Assembly: GCF_003722335.1 (NCBI RefSeq)
Contig: NZ_CP026100.1
Span: forward strand, 186,001 to 250,000
Length of the DNA stretch: 64,000 nt
Source: Caulobacter flavus
Lineage (GTDB): Bacteria; Pseudomonadota; Alphaproteobacteria; Caulobacterales; Caulobacteraceae
Reading direction: 5' to 3'
Part shown: positions 60,450 through 64,000 of the stretch, piece by piece
Layout: each line of letters opens with the position of its first letter
Position numbering within the stretch: the stretch's first letter is position 1
Notes under the pieces: model-generated
What the model was told of the DNA's origin: nothing
Database searches by the model: none
What the model saw: the letters and a program-made list of their open reading frames with translations, nothing else
Made by a program: the position numbers and the translations under genes

Positions 60450-62072
60450 ATGGCCGATCTCAGCCGCCGCGGAGCCTTGGGCTCCCTTCTGACCGGAGCG
60501 GCCGCGGCCGCCGCCCTGCCCTCCGCCGCCGCGGCCGAAGGCGTCGGCTCCCTGCCCGCCAAGGCTAAGACCGGCGCGACCTGGACCAGGGGCGTCGAGG
60601 GCCAGCGCAAGGCCGATCTCGGCGACGGGACCTTCCTCAATCCGATCCTGGCCGGCGACCGGCCCGACCCGTCGATCCTCAAGGACGGCGACGACTACTA
60701 CATGACCCACTCGTCGTTCGACGCCTATCCGGGCCTGCTGATCTGGCATTCGAAGGACCTGGTGAACTGGGCGCCGGTGGGGCCGGCCCTGAAGACCAAC
60801 ATCGGTTCGGTCTGGGCGCCGGAGCTGTGCAAGCACGAGGGCCGCTACTACCTCTACATCCCGGCCAAGTTCCCCAAGAACAATACCAGCTACGTGATCT
60901 GGGCCGACAAGATCGAGGGCCCCTGGTCCGAGCCGATCGACCTGAAGCTGCCCGGCTACATCGACCCCGGCCACATCGTCGATGAGAACGGCGAGCGCTG
61001 GCTGTTCTTGTCCGGCGGCGACCGCATCAAGCTGGCGCCCGACGGCCTGTCGACGGTCGGCAAGCCCGAGCACGTCTACAATCCGTGGCGCTATCCGGAC
61101 GACTGGGACGTCGAGGGCTTCTCGCCCGAGGGCCCCAAGGTCATGAAGAAGGGCGAGTACTTCTACATGATCACCGCCGTGGGCGGCACGGCCGGCCCGC
61201 CGACCGGCCACATGGTCATCGCCGCGCGCGCGAAATCGCTGGGCGGCCCGTGGGAGAACCATCCGAAGAACCCGCTGGTGCGCACCGTCGACAATGCCGA
61301 GAAGTGGTGGTCGCGCGGCCACGCCACCCTGGTCGAGGGCTCGGGCGGCGAGTGGTGGACCGTCTATCACGGCTACGAGAACGGCTTCTGGACCCTGGGC
61401 CGCCAGACCCTGCTGGCTCCGGTCACCTGGACCAAGGACGGCTGGTTCGACATCGGCGGCGGCGACCTGGCCAAGCCCATCAGGAAGCCCAAAGGCGGCA
61501 AGGCCCTCCCGCACGGCATGGCCCTGTCGGACGACTTCTCGACCGACAAGTACGGCGTGCAGTGGAACTTCTTCGACCCCAAGCCGGGCGAGCAGGACCG
61601 CATCAGCCGTTCGGGCGGGGTGCTGACGCTCAAGGGCGCCGGCGAGGCTCCGTCGACGGGCTCGCCGCTGATCTTCGTCAACGGCGACCAGGCCTACGAG
61701 ATCGAGTGCGAGATAGAGATCGACCCGGAGACCCGCGCCGGCCTGATCCTGTTCTACGACCGCCAGCTCTATTGCGGCCTGGGCTTCGACGCCAAGAACT
61801 TCGTCACCCACCAGTACGGCATCGAGCGCGGCCGGCCTGCCAATCCGCATGGCTCGAAGATGCTCATGCGCCTGCGCAACAACCGCCACATCGTCGCCTT
61901 CCATACCTCGGGCGACGGCGGCAGAACCTGGAAGCGTTTCGACCGCGGCATGGAGGTCAGCGGCTACCACCACAACGTCCGCGGCGGCTTCCTGATGCTG
62001 AAGCCGGGGATCTACGCGGCCGGCAAGGGCTCGGCGAGGTTCCGGAACTTCAAGTACCGGGCGCTGGACTAG
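60450..62072 (+). CDS. GH43-family glycosidase (beta-xylosidase/arabinofuranosidase type), exported
   Basis: A 540-residue GH43 protein with a twin-arginine-like signal (LSRRGALGSLLTGAAAAAALPSAAAA). The five-bladed propeller starts at LNPILAGDRPDPSILKDGDDYYMTHSS, where the first Asp of DPS is the general base; the transition-state Asp lies in SVWAPEL-type strand context and the acid Glu in DVEGFSPEGPKV. A C-terminal beta-sandwich (from about residue 355, DDFSTDKYGVQWNF) is the common GH43 partner domain. Releases xylose or arabinose; exact bond not readable. Confidence 0.9.
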   Translation: MADLSRRGALGSLLTGAAAAAALPSAAAAEGVGSLPAKAKTGATWTRGVEGQRKADLGDGTFLNPILAGDRPDPSILKDGDDYYMTHSSFDAYPGLLIWHSKDLVNWAPVGPALKTNIGSVWAPELCKHEGRYYLYIPAKFPKNNTSYVIWADKIEGPWSEPIDLKLPGYIDPGHIVDENGERWLFLSGGDRIKLAPDGLSTVGKPEHVYNPWRYPDDWDVEGFSPEGPKVMKKGEYFYMITAVGGTAGPPTGHMVIAARAKSLGGPWENHPKNPLVRTVDNAEKWWSRGHATLVEGSGGEWWTVYHGYENGFWTLGRQTLLAPVTWTKDGWFDIGGGDLAKPIRKPKGGKALPHGMALSDDFSTDKYGVQWNFFDPKPGEQDRISRSGGVLTLKGAGEAPSTGSPLIFVNGDQAYEIECEIEIDPETRAGLILFYDRQLYCGLGFDAKNFVTHQYGIERGRPANPHGSKMLMRLRNNRHIVAFHTSGDGGRTWKRFDRGMEVSGYHHNVRGGFLMLKPGIYAAGKGSARFRNFKYRALD

Positions 62073-62075
62073 ATC

Positions 62076-62187
62076 TTAGATCCTCCCCCTCTGGGGGAGG
62101 TGGCCCGGAAGGGCCGGAGGGGGCCAGCGCCGACGCTAGACCCCCTCAGTCGCTCCGCGACAGCTCCCCCAGAGGGGGAGCATCTTC
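62076..62187. repeat. Palindromic repeat, family C (copy 4)
   Basis: ATCCTCCCCCTCTGGGGGAGGTGGCCCGGAAGGGCCGGAGGGGG and inverted CCCCCTCAGTCGCTCCGCGACAGCTCCCCCAGAGGGGGAGCAT ends. Between the GH43 and esterase genes of the same operon. Confidence 0.85.
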
Positions 62188-62215
62188 CCCCTTCCCCAAG
62201 ACCTCGGAGCCGATC

Positions 62216-63106
62216 ATGCGCCTGAAGTCCCTCCTCCTCGCCGCCGTCCTGGCGATCGCGCCCCTGGCGGCCTACGCCCAGACGCCCGCCACGCCCGAGG
62301 CCGAGCCGCCGATGTTCCGCGCGGTGAAGATCGTGCTGATCGGCGACTCGACCACCGCCGTGATCGGCGGCTGGGGGCCCAGCTTCTGCGGCTGGCACGT
62401 CACCTCGTTCGCGGCCTGCATCAACCTGGCGCGCGGCGGCCGCTCCAGCGGCAACTATCGCACCGAGGGCTCGTGGCGGCTGGCGATGAAGGAGATCGGC
62501 GCCGGGGGCTTCCAGGACACCTACGTGCTGATCCAGTTCGGCCACAACGACCAGCCGGGCAAGCCGGGCCGTTCGACGGACCTGGCCACCGAATACCCGG
62601 CCAACCTCAAGCGCTACGTGGAGGAGGTGCGGGCCGCCGGCGGCAAGCCGGTGCTGGTCACGCCGCTGACCCGCCGCCAGTTCCAGGACGGCAAGCTGAT
62701 CGACGACCTCGCCCCATGGGCCGAGGCGACCCGCAAGGTCGCGGCCGAGACCAAGACGCCGCTCGTGGACCTGCACGGCAAGTCCTACGCCGCCGTCCAG
62801 GCCATGGGCGCGGTGGAGGCCACGCGCTTCGCCCAGATGCCGCCGCCGCCCGAGGTGCTGGCCGCCGCCAGGACCGGCACCACCATCAGCGCCCAGCCAG
62901 CGGCTCCCGCCGCGCCTGGGGCCGCTCCGGGCGCGAGCCCCGCCCTGGCCCAGCAGAACAACGCCGCCGTCGAGCCGATGGGCCAGGCCAAGCTGTCGTT
63001 CGACTACACCCACCTGGGCCGCGACGGCGCCGACTACTTCTCGAAGATCGTCACTGACGAACTGGCGGTCGCCGTGCCGGCGCTGCGGCGTTATCTGGTG
63101 CCGTAG
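62216..63106 (+). CDS. SGNH-hydrolase carbohydrate esterase (CE12-like), exported
   Basis: A 296-residue exported esterase (signal peptide MRLKSLLLAAVLAIAPLAAYA) of the rhamnogalacturonan-acetylesterase-like SGNH group. Catalytic S45 (IGDSTT), block III FGHNDQ, and D263/H266 (DYTHLG) are present. A Pro/Ala-rich insert occupies about residues 217-250. CE12 members deacetylate pectin or xylan; position after GH43 suggests xylan or arabinan side chains. GGAG lies 8 bases before the ATG. Confidence 0.87.
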   Translation: MRLKSLLLAAVLAIAPLAAYAQTPATPEAEPPMFRAVKIVLIGDSTTAVIGGWGPSFCGWHVTSFAACINLARGGRSSGNYRTEGSWRLAMKEIGAGGFQDTYVLIQFGHNDQPGKPGRSTDLATEYPANLKRYVEEVRAAGGKPVLVTPLTRRQFQDGKLIDDLAPWAEATRKVAAETKTPLVDLHGKSYAAVQAMGAVEATRFAQMPPPPEVLAAARTGTTISAQPAAPAAPGAAPGASPALAQQNNAAVEPMGQAKLSFDYTHLGRDGADYFSKIVTDELAVAVPALRRYLVP

Positions 63107-63148
63107 GCCGAGACTGGCGCGTTTTCGTTACGCGCGTAATCTGGATCG

Positions 63149-63739
63149 ATGATCCGGTTTCTCGCCGTCCTGACGATCGCGCTTGGCCTGCCCGCCCTGG
63201 CCTCGGCCAGGGAGAGCCCAGCCTGCGCGGCGGCCATGCCCCTGCTCGACGAAGCGGTACGGGGCGAGGCGCCGGGTCGCGCGGCCCTGCGGCCGCCGCC
63301 CTCGGCTTCGCGGATGCTGACGTTCACCGGCCCCGACGGCGCCCTGCTGACCGCTCCCGACGACGGCCGCTCCCGCTGGTTCACGATCGAGAACGACCTC
63401 CCCGTCGAGATCGCGCCGCCCGCCGTGGCGACGGTCCAGGCCTTCGTGGCGGCCAGCCCCGCCAGCGCCACGGACTGCCCAGGCTTTCTTCGCGAAGCTC
63501 AGGCCAGAGGCCTGCGCCTCGCCCACGAGAACGAAAGGCCGCGCCTGCGGGGCGGCGTCTATGCGGTCAGGCTGCAGACCGTCGGCCTGCCGGTGGTCTC
63601 GCCGGACGGCGACGAGGCCCTGGCCTATGTCGACTCGACCGCGAGACCGCTGGCCGGCGGCGGCTTCCTGGTGCTGCTGCGGCGAGCCGCCGACGGCGGC
63701 TGGACGATCGCCGGCCGCCTGGGTCTCTGGATCTCCTGA
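63149..63739 (+). CDS. Exported protein of unknown function
   Basis: A 196-residue protein with a signal peptide (MIRFLAVLTIALGLPALASA) and two Cys residues (SPACAAAM, ATDCPGF) that may form a disulfide. The rest is mixed alpha/beta with strands such as GGFLVLLRRAADGGWTIAGRLGLWIS at the end. I do not recognise a family. It follows the CE12-like gene by 42 bp on the same strand. Confidence 0.7.
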   Translation: MIRFLAVLTIALGLPALASARESPACAAAMPLLDEAVRGEAPGRAALRPPPSASRMLTFTGPDGALLTAPDDGRSRWFTIENDLPVEIAPPAVATVQAFVAASPASATDCPGFLREAQARGLRLAHENERPRLRGGVYAVRLQTVGLPVVSPDGDEALAYVDSTARPLAGGGFLVLLRRAADGGWTIAGRLGLWIS

Positions 63740-63764
63740 GGCCGCGACTTCCGAAGGAAACCGC

Positions 63765-64000
63765 TTACCCCAGAAGACAGGTCAGGACCGACTTCATCAC
63801 CTGCGCCATCGCCTTGCGGTCCTGCTCGGGGTGGTTGACGCTGCGGATGACCAGGCCGTCGAACATCGCGCCGATCAGCTCGGTGCGGGCGGCGAACTCC
63901 TCGTCGCTCCATTCGGGCTTGCGGCTGCGCTCCAGCATCTGGCTTGCCAGGGCTCGTTCCTGGTCGTCGGCGGCGCGGACGATGGCGGCGACCTTGGGAT
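63765..64000 (-). CDS. TetR-family regulator, C-terminal part (cut by window end)
   Basis: Seventy-eight codons are visible up to the right edge, ending at a TAA (63765-63767). The protein sequence includes QMLERSRKPEWSDEEF and ELIGAMFDGLVIRSVNHPEQ, which look like the ligand-binding C-terminal helices of a TetR-family regulator. The DNA-binding part lies outside the window, so the call is tentative. Confidence 0.6.
   Translation of the reverse strand, partial: PKVAAIVRAADDQERALASQMLERSRKPEWSDEEFAARTELIGAMFDGLVIRSVNHPEQDRKAMAQVMKSVLTCLLG

Noticed and set aside
63111..63136. GCGCGT...ACGCGC hairpin as terminator of the CE12-like gene
   Set aside because: The 6-bp stem has no following T-run, and it could equally belong to the promoter region of the next gene.

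Overview
This window looks like a chromosomal segment of a Caulobacter-type alphaproteobacterium. The evidence is very high GC, GTG/TTG starts, four TonB-dependent receptors, Sec/Tat-exported glycosidases, and an oxidative D-xylose (Weimberg-type) operon whose proteins and operator closely resemble the C. crescentus xyl locus as I remember it. Assignments come from reading the sequence and translations only; no database search was run.

Layout. (1) 1-4.4 kb: purine catabolism on +, with ureidoglycine-glyoxylate aminotransferase (cut by the left edge), PuuE allantoinase, OHCU decarboxylase, PuuD-type membrane urate oxidase with a c-type heme domain, and a TetR regulator. (2) 4.5-6.3 kb: a ParD/ParE-like toxin-antitoxin pair facing an exported M20 amidohydrolase. 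(3) 6.4-13.3 kb: glucuronoxylan/glucuronate use, with a TonB receptor, GH67 alpha-glucuronidase, D-mannonate dehydratase and a FadR-type GntR regulator. (4) 13.4-16.3 kb: an LGFP-repeat protein, and a TetR/oxidoreductase pair. (5) 16.5-21.5 kb, - strand: a likely copper operon (DUF2946, TonB receptor, PepSY membrane protein, PCuAC, SCO1). (6) 21.5-27.1 kb: a DUF885 protein, a RibD-like reductase, then a Fur-box-preceded receptor with its own TonB. (7) 27.1-34.5 kb, - strand: a xylan side-chain operon (GH3, SASA-family esterase, GH115). (8) 34.6-41.5 kb: a frameshifted toxin with intact antitoxin, a second DUF885 protein, an M61 protease, an NCS1 permease and a GST. (9) 41.5-46.4 kb: PepSY-DUF2271-DUF4198-ApbE-flavodoxin reductase, a probable flavinylated trans-membrane electron relay; then MobA. 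(10) 47.1-54.9 kb: LacI regulator, xylX-xylB-xylC-xylD (no xylA) and GH39 beta-xylosidase. (11) 55.1-64 kb: CorA, a TonB receptor, an MFS sugar transporter, GH43, a CE12-like esterase, a small exported protein and the end of a TetR gene.

How it fits together. Regions 3, 7, 10 and 11 form a dispersed glucuronoxylan programme: receptors bring oligosaccharides in, esterases and alpha-glucuronidases strip side chains, GH3/GH39/GH43 release xylose, and xylXBCD and ManD feed central metabolism. Two sets of operator-like palindromes lie upstream of these genes: a GTC-N-GAC set of the FadR/GntR type (four sites) and a CCGG-centred LacI-type set (four sites). A third LacI-type site, centred GCGC and resembling the known xylose operator, precedes xylX.

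Most gaps between genes are filled by mosaic palindromic repeats of about 100-145 bp in several families. One of them is translated as the C-terminal tail of PuuE and supplies the uraD ribosome-binding site. I saw no rRNA, tRNA, CRISPR array, transposase or prophage.
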